Assembly: GCA_041674345.1 (NCBI GenBank) | Contig: JBAYVY010000126.1 | Span: forward strand, 1 to 9,559 | Direction: 5' to 3' | Source of the DNA: JBAYVY01 sp041674345 | GTDB taxonomy: Bacteria > Planctomycetota > Phycisphaerae > Phycisphaerales > Zrk34 | Length of the DNA stretch: 9,559 nt | Shown: in pieces, positions 1 through 5,931 of the stretch | Numbering within the stretch: position 1 is the first letter of the stretch | Layout of the letters: each line of letters starts with the position of its first letter | Position numbers and translations under genes: made by a program | The notes under the pieces: model-generated | Database searches by the model: none | What the model was told of the DNA's origin: nothing | The model's input: the letters and a program-made list of their open reading frames with translations, nothing else

Positions 1-1281
1 AGTTTCGGGTTTGAGCGGCGGAGCCGCTGTCGAAGCCGTCGGGTTTCGGGATTCGGGGGGAGAGGGTTCGTCACTTCCGGGGGCGGGGGCGGGGGCGATG
101 ACCAGGGGGTGGGCGTTCAGCCAGTTCAGGCGACCGGCCAGGTCGCGGATGCGTGTGTCGAAGTAGCCGGTGTCGGAACCCAGACCGGCGGCGAGGGCCG
201 TGGCTTTGTCGAGCACCGGCTGGGCATCGGCGGCCCCGGATGCGACGGCCTGCCGGGCGTAAAGCGCCGCGCGCGTCGCCAGGTCCAGCTTCGCATCGTC
301 GCCGGTCGCGCCGGCCAGCAGATCGAGATACCACCCGGCCAGTCCGCCGGCCTGTTCAGCGGACAAATCCTTCGGCGACTTGCACGCCAGCGGAATCCAC
401 TTGCTCAGCGGATCGGTCAGCAACTTGAGCATCGCCGCATCAACCCGCTCGGGCTGATCGAGCTGCGCCACGTAAGCGGTCGCCAGCGCATCGGCGGAGG
501 CGGACGCGGGGCGGGCCTTGTATTTCGCCTCGACGGTTTGAATCCGCGACATCACGCCCTGTCGCTCGACCACCCGATCGCGGAACTTGCCGATCTCATC
601 CAGTTTGGGGCGGAACTCGGCGGCGAAACGGTCCAGCGACGCGGCAATGTCGTTGCGATGGATCGAACGCACCTTGCGGGCGTCGGCTTCCGCCCGCCCG
701 ATCACCTGGCGAAAAGCGGTGCTTGCGCGTTGGAGGTCGGCCTGGCACTGGCGCAACAGGGCGATCGCGCCGGCGGTGTCGATCTGTCCGGCGGCGAACT
801 GATCGCCGGCGCTGTCCAACCGCTGCTGCGCCAGTTCCATCAGCGTTTCCCCCAGCCCCGAACCGAGGCGCAATTTGGTGGGCCGGGCGCGGTAGGCCGA
901 GTCGTACAGACCGGCCATCTGTTCCAGACACCAGACACGCTCACCGGGCGCGATCTTCTGGATCAGGTTCAACGCCTCGGCGGCCGAGACGTAGCCCCCC
1001 ATGTCGCGGCTGCCCCATTCGTAGGCCTTGTGGGCGAGAAACAAGCCGCGGTCGTTGTCGGTCTGGGCGCGGGCGGCATTGAGCAGATCGCGCGCCAGCT
1101 CCGCGCGCTTGGCCACCGTGCGACCGGCCAGTTCCTTTTCCGTCCATGCGACCCGATACCACTCCGGCATCCCGCCCCCGCCCCCGCCCCCGGAAGGTTC
1201 GGCGGCGTGAGCGGTCATGGCCCCCGCGAGGGTCAGGCAAGCCAAAAGGGCGAGTGTGACTTTGATTGTGCTTTGCGTCAT
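1..1281 (-). CDS. Secreted Ala-rich helical protein, 3' end outside window
   Basis: The frame is open from an ATG at 1281 to the window edge (427 codons, no stop). It begins with a clear signal peptide: a Lys7 n-region, a hydrophobic core at residues 8-21 and an AHA|AE signal peptidase I site near residue 26, so the product is exported. Seven consecutive Gly codons follow (residues 31-37), encoded by a GGGGGC hexamer repeat. The mature part is Ala/Leu/Arg-rich and predicted helical, with no catalytic motif I can name. Residues about 310-365 (WIPLACKSPKDLS, then GGLAGWYLDLL and a LATRAALYARQAV helix) resemble helical repeat segments that precede LamG-type domains in planctomycete proteins; this is only a resemblance. 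A Pro/Ala linker at about 396-427 suggests that another domain follows. A weak GGGG(A) ribosome site lies 8 nt before the ATG. Function unknown. Confidence 0.85.
   Translation of the reverse strand, partial: MTQSTIKVTLALLACLTLAGAMTAHAAEPSGGGGGGGMPEWYRVAWTEKELAGRTVAKRAELARDLLNAARAQTDNDRGLFLAHKAYEWGSRDMGGYVSAAEALNLIQKIAPGERVWCLEQMAGLYDSAYRARPTKLRLGSGLGETLMELAQQRLDSAGDQFAAGQIDTAGAIALLRQCQADLQRASTAFRQVIGRAEADARKVRSIHRNDIAASLDRFAAEFRPKLDEIGKFRDRVVERQGVMSRIQTVEAKYKARPASASADALATAYVAQLDQPERVDAAMLKLLTDPLSKWIPLACKSPKDLSAEQAGGLAGWYLDLLAGATGDDAKLDLATRAALYARQAVASGAADAQPVLDKATALAAGLGSDTGYFDTRIRDLAGRLNWLNAHPLVIAPAPAPGSDEPSPPESRNPTASTAAPPLKPET
14..59. repeat. Palindrome and 7-bp tandem units inside the first gene
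   Basis: AGCGGC at 14-19 and GCCGCT at 23-28 form a short hairpin. At 39-59 three 7-bp units run in tandem: TCGGGTT, TCGGGAT, TCGGGGG. They resemble the GCGGGAT units of the array at 4444-4527. Here they are translated as part of the Pro-rich C-terminal linker of the secreted protein. Confidence 0.6.
73..96 (+). repeat. GC hexamer motif, copy 1 (ACTTCC + three GGGGGC)
   Basis: ACTTCC is followed by three GGGGGC hexamers. On the coding (minus) strand it reads as Ala-Pro repeats in the linker of the secreted protein. The orientation is opposite to copies 2, 3 and 4. A further G5 run at 105-109 gives four G tracts on the plus strand. Confidence 0.7.
1171..1196 (-). repeat. GC hexamer motif, copy 2, potential G-quadruplex in mRNA
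   Basis: On the minus strand CTTCC is followed by three GGGGGC hexamers and a final GGG: four G tracts separated by single C bases. It lies in the reading frame directly after the signal peptide codons and encodes seven Gly residues. Confidence 0.7.
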
Positions 1282-1329
1282 ATGCGTTTCCCCGGCTTGG
1301 GTGTTTCATGGGTGAGTGAACAGACCGGC

Positions 1330-1335
1330 ATTGTA
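1330..1335 (-). promoter_or_regulatory. Candidate -10 element for the secreted protein gene
   Basis: The minus strand reads TACAAT (5 of 6 to the sigma70 consensus). It would give a leader of about 42 nt before the ATG at 1281. I see no convincing -35 at 16-18 bp, so the call rests on the -10 alone. Confidence 0.35.
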
Positions 1336-1661
1336 GCGACTTCACGGCAGCCGACCCATTTTAGACGTACAAAGCGGCGAAAGGGTTCATTCATTTTTGG
1401 TTGCGTTCACCCCATCATGGCGAATCGGCTTCGACCGCCGCCGGATTCGATGTTGTTTCAGGGGGCGATACGGGGTCGAAAAACAGGGGGCGTTCGGCGA
1501 AGGATGCGTCGGCGGGGACAATGAATTGCCCCCGCCGGGGCGGGGCGGCGGAGCGTGTCAGCGAAATCGCCCGCCGGACAAATGATCTCGCTTTCACAGG
1601 CGGAAGGTTTGTTACAGACGTTACAACGTGAGTTTTGGATAACCCGTGGCTTGCCGAATCG
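1336..1661. other. Non-coding stretch between the secreted protein and sigma genes
   Basis: I see no gene here. Short open frames exist on both strands but lack a ribosome site and plausible codon use. It contains a GC-only self-complementary stretch near 1528-1547. It also holds a compact site at 1611-1629, where GTTACA occurs twice at 9-bp spacing (1611-1616 and 1620-1625) and the second copy sits in an inverted repeat ACGTT-AC-AACGT (1618-1629). Confidence 0.5.
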
Positions 1662-1800
1662 GGTAGCGAGTGGTGAGTAGCCAGTAGCCAGTAGCGAGTC
1701 GTGCGGTGGCGTGCGGTGGATAGTGTGAACCGGCGTGCCGGGCCGTTCCCATGTCATGGGCCGACCGCTACTCACTACTCGCTACTCGCTACTCGCTATC
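1662..1800. repeat. Inverted heptamer array A (TAGCGAG units)
   Basis: The left arm (1662-1699) is five 7-bp units of the type TAGCGAG, TGGTGAG or TAGCCAG. The right arm (1766-1800) is about five units of the same heptamer in reverse complement (CTCGCTA, CTCACTA). The arms can pair over about 35 bp with a few mismatches around a loop of about 66 nt. The loop contains a GTGCGGTGG direct repeat (1701-1719) and CCCAT-GTC-ATGGG (1748-1760). It starts about 40 nt past the stop codon of the sigma fusion, on that gene's downstream side. Confidence 0.85.
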
Positions 1801-1841
1801 CAATGCACCTACCGCCCTTGCCGGCGGCGTCTTATCCAAAA

Positions 1842-4412
1842 TCATTCCGTTTTGAATTCGGGTCGTTCGGGGCTGGGGGCATGACCGGCGGTCATCTCGC
1901 GCAGTTCCTCGATGGAGACGATCCAATCGACATCGACATTGCAATCCAGCAGCAGCGTGTACGTGCCGGGGCCGAACACGCCGGGCATGATTTTCATGCC
2001 GGTCTTGTTGGTGGTGAACAGTTGTTCGCCGCGACTGCTGTTCTCGTCCATCTGCCGGACCACGACGTTTTGCTGATCGCCTTCGGGGATTTTCAGTTTC
2101 ACGCGGATGCGGTAATCCTTGCCCGTGACCGTGAAGGGCGTCGTGCGTGTCGGCCCGGCCCCGGCGAGATAGAACACCTCCTCGTAACCCATCTTCACCG
2201 GCTTGGCCTCGACGGGTTTGGGTTCGGCGGGCTTGACGGGCACCGGCTCCAGCAGCCCCACGTCGTAGTTGTTTTCGACGTCGGCCGGCGTCAGCGCGCG
2301 GCTGTAAATCGCCAGCAGCCGATACGTGCCCAGCCACGGGTGATCGCCCGTCGCTTCGTTGGCCAGCGTCAGCGGGTGGTCCCCCGCCCAGTTGCCCAGG
2401 TCGCCGGTCTGTTGCGATTCGCCGCTGGGTTTGCCGTTGATGTACCAGCGGGTCGCGCCCGATTTGTCATGCACGATCACCAGATGCGTCAGTTCGCCGG
2501 TGACGGTTTTCTCCCGGCTCATCGACGCCGGTTGCCCCGTGCCGTCGCTGTCGCGCGTGCGCAAATTGAAGCTGAATTGATCCGTGCCCTTCCCCGATGA
2601 ATCGCCCTGAAACAGCGTGAAATCGCGGTACTTCGGGTCCGACGAAAGCGCCACGATCGGCCCGGCCTGATCCGCCTTGCCCGACATCAGCCACGCCTCC
2701 AGCGTCAGTTCCCCGCTCTGCTTGATCGCGTCGATCACCTTCGTCGCCGGTCCCCGGCTCTGAATCAACGCCGGCTCCACCAGTCGCATCGCCATCCGCG
2801 TCCATCGCACCGTTCCCTTGTCGTTAATCATCAAATCCACCGGCGGGCCCACCTGACTCACGTCGTGAATGATGTCCCCGCCCTCCTCGTGGAATCGGTA
2901 TAGCGCGACCAGCCCGTCCGCCGTCCGCTTGGTTTGGTCCGTCGCCCGCGCACGCAGCGGCATGTCCGCCGCCACCAGCGCGAACTGCCCCAGATGCAAC
3001 GCCACGCTCTCCCCCGTTCCCTGATGCCTCACCGTCGCCGCGCCCAACATCACCTCCACCCGCATGTCGTTGTCCAACTGTTCCACTTTCAGTTGCGTCT
3101 TCTCATTGGCCGGCACGATCTGCGCGTACCCCGCCACGATCATCGGCACCGCGCCCGGCGCGTCCACTTCACGCTCCAGTTCAATCACGCCTTGTTCCAT
3201 CTTCACCATCCGACCCACCGTCGGCGTGCTGTCGAACGTCACCCGCGTGTTGCTTCCCAACTTCATCGCCACCCCCGGATTGTAGCGCAGCTTCATGCTC
3301 CCCAGGTTCTCCGTGTACGCCTCCGCCGGGGGCGTCAACAACAAATCCACCTGCGGTTCGTAACGTCTGCCGTTTTGTTCCACGTGCGTCAATCCGTCGA
3401 ACGCCACCACCCGGATCGCCTGTTCGGGCACCTGATATTGAGCCAGTTTGTATTTCCAAACCTGCCAGCCCACCACGCACAGCGCCATCGCCACGCCGAG
3501 CAACACGAACAACACCATCGGCAGGCCCTGGTTCCGACGCCTCGGTCGGCGATACGCCGTCGGCGCTTGCGTCGCCCCCGCCGCGATCGCCGTCAGGCCC
3601 GATTCCTGCGCCGCGTGATCCGCGCGCTTCTTCATCAGCAACTGCTGCACACTGTTCAACGCCGCCCGACCCAGCTTCGCGTCCTTCCATCGTCCGCGAA
3701 GCCACGCCTCCACCTCCATCAGCGCGATGTGTCTGGGCACCTCCTCCGTCTTGCTCAAAAGCAACCGCTCCAACTCCCCGCGATCATGCTCCGGCAACGA
3801 CCCGTCGAGCAGATCAAGCGTCTGCTCCTCGCCCACCGTGCGCGACTCACCGCCATCCCCTCGCTTCTGATGCAGCAGTTGATCCGCCAAATCCGTCTGC
3901 GCCCGCCGCAACGTCTGTCTCACCGACGCCACCGGACGCTTGACCGCGTGCGCGATCCGCTCGTAATCCTCCCCCAGGTCGTATCGCCGATGCAGCAACT
4001 GCTTGGCGAACTCCGGCAGCGTCGCCGCGAACTTCTCCAGCGTCTGATTCACCTTCAACAAATGCGCCGCCGCTCCCGCGTCGTCGCCGAACACTTTCGC
4101 CACATATGCCCGGTAAACCGGAAGCTGCCCCTTCGCCGCTTCCTGTTTCAGATAGTCCCGCACCTTCTGACGCGCGATCGTCCGCACGAACGCCTTGAAC
4201 GGATACTTCGGATCATACTGCCGCAGTTTCCCGTAAACCTCCTCGAACACCTCGCGCGCCGCCGCCGCGGCCTGCGGCTTGTCCAGCAGCAAAACCCCCA
4301 GCACGCTCCATACCTCCCGCTGGTGTTCGTTGACCAGCGGCTCAAAGGAACTGATCTCGCCGTCCAAAACGCTAGCTAGGTATGTTTCCACCACCAAATT
4401 GTAACCAAGCAT
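1842..4412 (-). CDS. ECF sigma factor fused to TM helix, FecR-like and LamG-like domains
   Basis: This is one uninterrupted 856-residue frame. Residues 23-91 match ECF sigma region 2 (FEPLVNEHQREVWSVL, then YDPKYPFKAFVRTIARQKV). Residues 122-180 match region 4 (TLPEFAKQLLHRRYDLGEDY, then PVASVRQTLRRA helix-turn-helix). Residues 197-245 (LLDGSLPEHDRGELERLL) resemble the N-terminal segment of FecR/anti-sigma proteins. A basic stretch (RRPRRRN, about 288-294) precedes a single TM helix at 297-316, implying a cytoplasmic sigma part and a periplasmic remainder. Residues 338-483 are FecR-like (DMRVEVMLGAATVRHQG, LHLGQFALV). Residues 498-720 are a LamG/concanavalin-like fold (LVALYRFHEEGG, LTLEAWL, WYINGKPSG, RLLAIYSRALTPADV). 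A Pro/Lys linker (722-740) leads to a beta-rich C-terminal domain (741-835) that I do not recognise. I chose ATG 4412: the frame opens further to 4508, but that extension only translates array B. AAGAAGG lies just 2 nt before the ATG, so initiation is uncertain. The likely role is membrane-tethered transcription control with an extracytoplasmic sensor; its targets are unknown. Confidence 0.88.
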   Translation of the reverse strand: MLGYNLVVETYLASVLDGEISSFEPLVNEHQREVWSVLGVLLLDKPQAAAAAREVFEEVYGKLRQYDPKYPFKAFVRTIARQKVRDYLKQEAAKGQLPVYRAYVAKVFGDDAGAAAHLLKVNQTLEKFAATLPEFAKQLLHRRYDLGEDYERIAHAVKRPVASVRQTLRRAQTDLADQLLHQKRGDGGESRTVGEEQTLDLLDGSLPEHDRGELERLLLSKTEEVPRHIALMEVEAWLRGRWKDAKLGRAALNSVQQLLMKKRADHAAQESGLTAIAAGATQAPTAYRRPRRRNQGLPMVLFVLLGVAMALCVVGWQVWKYKLAQYQVPEQAIRVVAFDGLTHVEQNGRRYEPQVDLLLTPPAEAYTENLGSMKLRYNPGVAMKLGSNTRVTFDSTPTVGRMVKMEQGVIELEREVDAPGAVPMIVAGYAQIVPANEKTQLKVEQLDNDMRVEVMLGAATVRHQGTGESVALHLGQFALVAADMPLRARATDQTKRTADGLVALYRFHEEGGDIIHDVSQVGPPVDLMINDKGTVRWTRMAMRLVEPALIQSRGPATKVIDAIKQSGELTLEAWLMSGKADQAGPIVALSSDPKYRDFTLFQGDSSGKGTDQFSFNLRTRDSDGTGQPASMSREKTVTGELTHLVIVHDKSGATRWYINGKPSGESQQTGDLGNWAGDHPLTLANEATGDHPWLGTYRLLAIYSRALTPADVENNYDVGLLEPVPVKPAEPKPVEAKPVKMGYEEVFYLAGAGPTRTTPFTVTGKDYRIRVKLKIPEGDQQNVVVRQMDENSSRGEQLFTTNKTGMKIMPGVFGPGTYTLLLDCNVDVDWIVSIEELREMTAGHAPSPERPEFKTE

Positions 4413-4443
4413 CACCTTCTTTGCAGCAACCCGTTCGCCCCGT

Positions 4444-4527
4444 GCGGGTTGCGGGATGCGCTGTGCGGGATGCGGGATGCGGCTTGTAATAAAACCCGCA
4501 ACCCGCAACCCGCATCCCGCATCCCGC
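4444..4527. repeat. Inverted heptamer array B (GCGGGAT units)
   Basis: The left arm is six 7-bp units (4444-4485: GCGGGTT, GCGGGAT, GCGCTGT, GCGGGAT, GCGGGAT, GCGGCTT). The right arm is five units in reverse complement (4493-4527: AACCCGC three times, ATCCCGC twice). The loop is only about 7 nt (GTAATAA), so the arms can form a near-continuous GC-rich hairpin. It ends 31 nt from the sigma fusion start codon and would lie in that gene's leader if transcription starts in the AT-rich island beyond it. Confidence 0.9.
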
Positions 4528-4556
4528 TTAATACAACCTTAACCAATTTTTAACCT
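4527..4556 (+). promoter_or_regulatory. Three direct repeats at 11-bp spacing, OmpR/PhoB-type operator candidate
   Basis: CTTAATAC (4527-4534), CTTAACCA (4538-4545) and TTTAACCT (4549-4556) are separated by exactly 3 bp each. The 8+3 arrangement and the CTTAACC core match the direct-repeat layout of Pho boxes bound by PhoB-family response regulators, notably the cyanobacterial type. The last repeat abuts the candidate -35 of the small gene. The island is AT-rich in a GC-rich setting and lies between divergent genes. The binding protein is inferred; the repeats are seen directly. Confidence 0.5.
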
Positions 4557-4584
4557 TTGATCCCGCACCCCCTGGCGGTATGCT
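4557..4584 (+). promoter_or_regulatory. Candidate promoter of the 77-residue protein gene
   Basis: TTGATC (4557-4562) is a -35 with 4 of 6 matches, followed by a 16-bp spacer and TATGCT (4579-4584), a -10 with 4 of 6. The start of transcription would be near 4591, giving a leader of about 127 nt. A weak -35 directly after the 11-bp direct repeats fits activation by a bound regulator. Confidence 0.5.
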
Positions 4585-4588
4585 GGCT

Positions 4589-4661
4589 GGTGTCGGTTCC
4601 AATCGGCCCCGGCATGGATGCCGGCTTCCGGAATCTGACCGTCCCGGCGTTGGAGAACGCC
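4589..4661 (+). promoter_or_regulatory. Structured 5' leader of the 77-residue protein gene
   Basis: The leader can fold into two hairpins. The first is compound: GGT (4589-4591) with ACC (4638-4640), GGTTCC (4595-4600) with GGAATC (4630-4635, one G-U), and CCGGCA (4609-4614) with TGCCGG (4619-4624) closing a TGGA loop. The second is GGCGTT (4646-4651) with AACGCC (4656-4661) closing a GGAG loop. The GGAG loop could mimic a Shine-Dalgarno sequence. I do not recognise a known riboswitch family. Confidence 0.4.
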
Positions 4662-4717
4662 CCCCCGTTCGTTCCGCGTACATCGAATGGGTCCGACGGT
4701 CACGAAGGAGCTGATCC

Positions 4718-4951
4718 ATGGTTACCGTTGTCGGCGAACTCCGCTTCAAACAAGCCGGTCGCCCCCGCACCGCCCGCCTCCTGGCCGACATGCGATGGGC
4801 CTGTGACGACAAGCAACTCGAAATCATCCTCAACCAGACCTGTCCCATTGAACCGGCCCCCCGCGACATTGACAAACACCGCGCCGTCGTCCACGGCCTC
4901 TACCAGACCGCCGAACGCCTCGGTGCCGAAGTCCAAATCCCAACCCGCTGA
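4718..4951 (+). CDS. Small protein of unknown function, 77 residues
   Basis: An ideal ribosome site AAGGAG (4705-4710) lies 7 nt before the ATG. The codons strongly favour G or C in the third position, as in the other genes here, so this is very probably a real gene. The product is a soluble protein of about 8.7 kDa with no signal peptide or TM helix. It starts with a likely beta strand (MVTVVGELRF), continues as mixed charged helix (TARLLADMRWACDDKQLEII), and has two Cys residues too far apart for a zinc knuckle. I do not recognise a family. It is transcribed away from the sigma fusion, across a shared control region holding 11-bp direct repeats, and has a long structured leader. That is an unusual amount of regulation for so small a gene. 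Confidence 0.78.
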   Translation: MVTVVGELRFKQAGRPRTARLLADMRWACDDKQLEIILNQTCPIEPAPRDIDKHRAVVHGLYQTAERLGAEVQIPTR

Positions 4952-4952
4952 T

Positions 4953-4969
4953 CCCCCGCCCCCGGAAGT
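4953..4969 (-). repeat. GC hexamer motif, copy 3
   Basis: On the minus strand it reads ACTTCC followed by GGGGGC and GGGGG. It starts directly after the stop codon of the 77-residue protein gene, the only one of the four copies outside a reading frame. Confidence 0.65.
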
Positions 4970-4994
4970 TCAAAAGTTCTCCCCCCGTTTAGCG

Positions 4995-5020
4995 GCGGGC
5001 GTCAGCCCCCGCGTTTTTTT
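4995..5020 (+). terminator. Terminator-like hairpin with T7 tract
   Basis: GCGGGC (4995-5000), loop GTCA, GCCC (5005-5008), a CC bulge and GC (5011-5012) form a short GC stem. After one G, seven T bases follow (5014-5020). It lies 44 nt past the stop codon of the 77-residue protein gene and would end its transcript. The stem is imperfect. Confidence 0.5.
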
Positions 5021-5021
5021 C

Positions 5022-5183
5022 ACCGCAAAGACGCAGGGGCGCAGAGAAGAAAAATTTAGCCACGGATGAACACGGATCAACACGGATCAGATCATTGGGG
5101 ATCGGAATGATCTGCGTTCATCTGTGTTTATCTGCGGCTATTTAATCGCTCTGCATCTCTTCGCATCCGCGGTTAAATTTCTT
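5022..5183. repeat. Inverted decamer array C (CACGGATNAA units)
   Basis: The core has three 10-bp units (5061-5090: CACGGATGAA, CACGGATCAA, CACGGATCAG). They face three in reverse complement (5111-5140: TCTGCGTTCA, TCTGTGTTTA, TCTGCGGCTA), around a loop that itself starts ATCATT and ends AATGAT. Outside the core are inverted copies of a second unit, ACCGCAAAGACGCAGG...CAGAG at 5022-5046 and its diverged complement CTCTGC...GCGGT at 5149-5172. The same composite type recurs at 7699-7806. Confidence 0.9.
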
Positions 5184-5231
5184 ATCCCCCGGCGCGGGCC
5201 GACTGTTTCGGGCCGATTTTCGATTTATCCC

Positions 5232-5260
5232 TTGGTTGTTCGTCGCTTTGGCAATAGACT
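5232..5260 (+). promoter_or_regulatory. Weak candidate promoter of the prepilin-like gene
   Basis: TTGGTT (5232-5237), 17-bp spacer, TAGACT (5255-5260): 3 of 6 and 4 of 6 matches. The position fits a leader of about 70 nt. The region 5184-5337 shows no other feature. Confidence 0.28.
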
Positions 5261-5337
5261 GGTGGGGTTGGGCGTTGGACCGATGGGCCGGCTTTTCCGC
5301 TCGTTGGAAGTTTCATCGCCGGGCAAGTGGTGGAATC

Positions 5338-5907
5338 ATGCGGCACAATCGCGGATTAACTCTGGTGGAAATGCTCGTCATCGTGGCGATGCTGGCGGTG
5401 ATGCTGGGCATCCTGCTGCCGGCGATCACCCGCGCCCAGGCGATGGCCAGTCGCACCGTCTGTCTCGAAAACCTCCGCTCGATGGGCCGGGCGATGGATC
5501 GCTGGTCCGCCGGTCACGAAGGCGTGTTCCCCAGGGCGCGCTATCTCGCCTCGCCGATCATCAATTCCGACCCCAATCCGCCTCTGAACGTGGTGCTCAT
5601 CAGCCAGCTTTCCGCCGTGACCGATGTGTTCCATTGTCCCGGCGACGCGGCGTGGCTCTACCAAACCTGCGGCATCAGCTACTTCTACAACTTCTATCTC
5701 TCCGGCCAGCGCACCGACTGGATCGGCACGCTCATCAACCCCGGCCAGTCCCCCGCCGAGGTGCCCACCTGCTGGGACGCTGACAACACCAGCTTCTCGA
5801 CGCTGCGCGGCACGATCGAAGTCCCGCGCTTCCACGAAGTACGCTGCTCCCTGTTCGCCGACGGCCACAGCGACGTGCTGGCGGACGACGCGACGCCGTT
5901 CTTTTGA
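5338..5907 (+). CDS. Prepilin-like protein with N-terminal methylation motif
   Basis: The 189-residue product starts with MRHNRG|LTLVEM, a type IV prepilin / type II pseudopilin leader: Gly6 at the prepilin peptidase site and Glu at position 5 of the mature chain. A hydrophobic helix follows at residues 7-30 (LTLVEMLVIVAMLAVMLGIL). The frame is open back to 5236, but only the ATG at 5338 puts the leader at the N terminus; GGTGGA (5327-5332) can serve as its ribosome site. Next comes the conserved pilin helix segment VCLENLRSMGRAM (41-53). The globular part has Cys100, Cys111 and Cys145 and ends with H166-x8-D175-G176 (SLFADGHSDVL), a variant of the H-x9-DG signature of planctomycete and verrucomicrobial pilin-like proteins. 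It should be inserted in the inner membrane and exposed outside the cytoplasm. No assembly genes are nearby, so its machinery must be encoded elsewhere. Structural pilin versus secretion pseudopilin cannot be told apart here. Confidence 0.88.
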   Translation: MRHNRGLTLVEMLVIVAMLAVMLGILLPAITRAQAMASRTVCLENLRSMGRAMDRWSAGHEGVFPRARYLASPIINSDPNPPLNVVLISQLSAVTDVFHCPGDAAWLYQTCGISYFYNFYLSGQRTDWIGTLINPGQSPAEVPTCWDADNTSFSTLRGTIEVPRFHEVRCSLFADGHSDVLADDATPFF

Positions 5908-5913
5908 AGCCAA

Positions 5914-5925
5914 GCCGCGAGCGGC
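5914..5925. terminator. Palindrome in the 24-bp gap between convergent genes
   Basis: GCCGC-GA-GCGGC is a perfect inverted repeat in the only intergenic space between two convergent stop codons (5907 and 5932). It could act as a terminator in both directions, but no clear T tract is present on either strand. Confidence 0.4.
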
Positions 5926-5931
5926 GTTGTG

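Noticed and set aside
109..1524. Long plus-strand open frame of 471 codons
   Set aside because: It is antisense to the secreted protein gene. The minus-strand frame has a clean signal peptide and a sensible composition; the plus-strand product is a Gly/Arg-rich shadow caused by high GC.
1397..1631. Short plus- and minus-strand frames in the gap before the secreted protein gene
   Set aside because: They overlap each other in several frames, have no ribosome site and no recognisable motif.
1701..2600. Plus-strand open frame of 299 codons
   Set aside because: It starts in array A (the YSLLATRY segment is translated repeat) and continues antisense to the LamG-like part of the sigma fusion.
2934..4379. 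Long plus-strand open frame of 481 codons, Arg/His/Gln-rich
   Set aside because: It is antisense to the sigma fusion, whose domains are recognisable. The plus-strand protein has the Arg/His-rich composition typical of GC shadow frames.
4444..4527. CRISPR array
   Set aside because: The units are 7 bp without spacers and are inverted head to head. The same reasoning excludes the other arrays.
4557..5069. Plus-strand frame of 170 codons overlapping the 77-residue gene
   Set aside because: It lacks a ribosome site, is Pro/Ser-rich and runs into array C. The 4718-4951 frame has an ideal AAGGAG and better codon use.
5236..5337. N-terminal extension of the prepilin-like protein
   Set aside because: It would place 34 residues before the prepilin leader, which must be N-terminal. 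The ATG at 5338 fits the motif.
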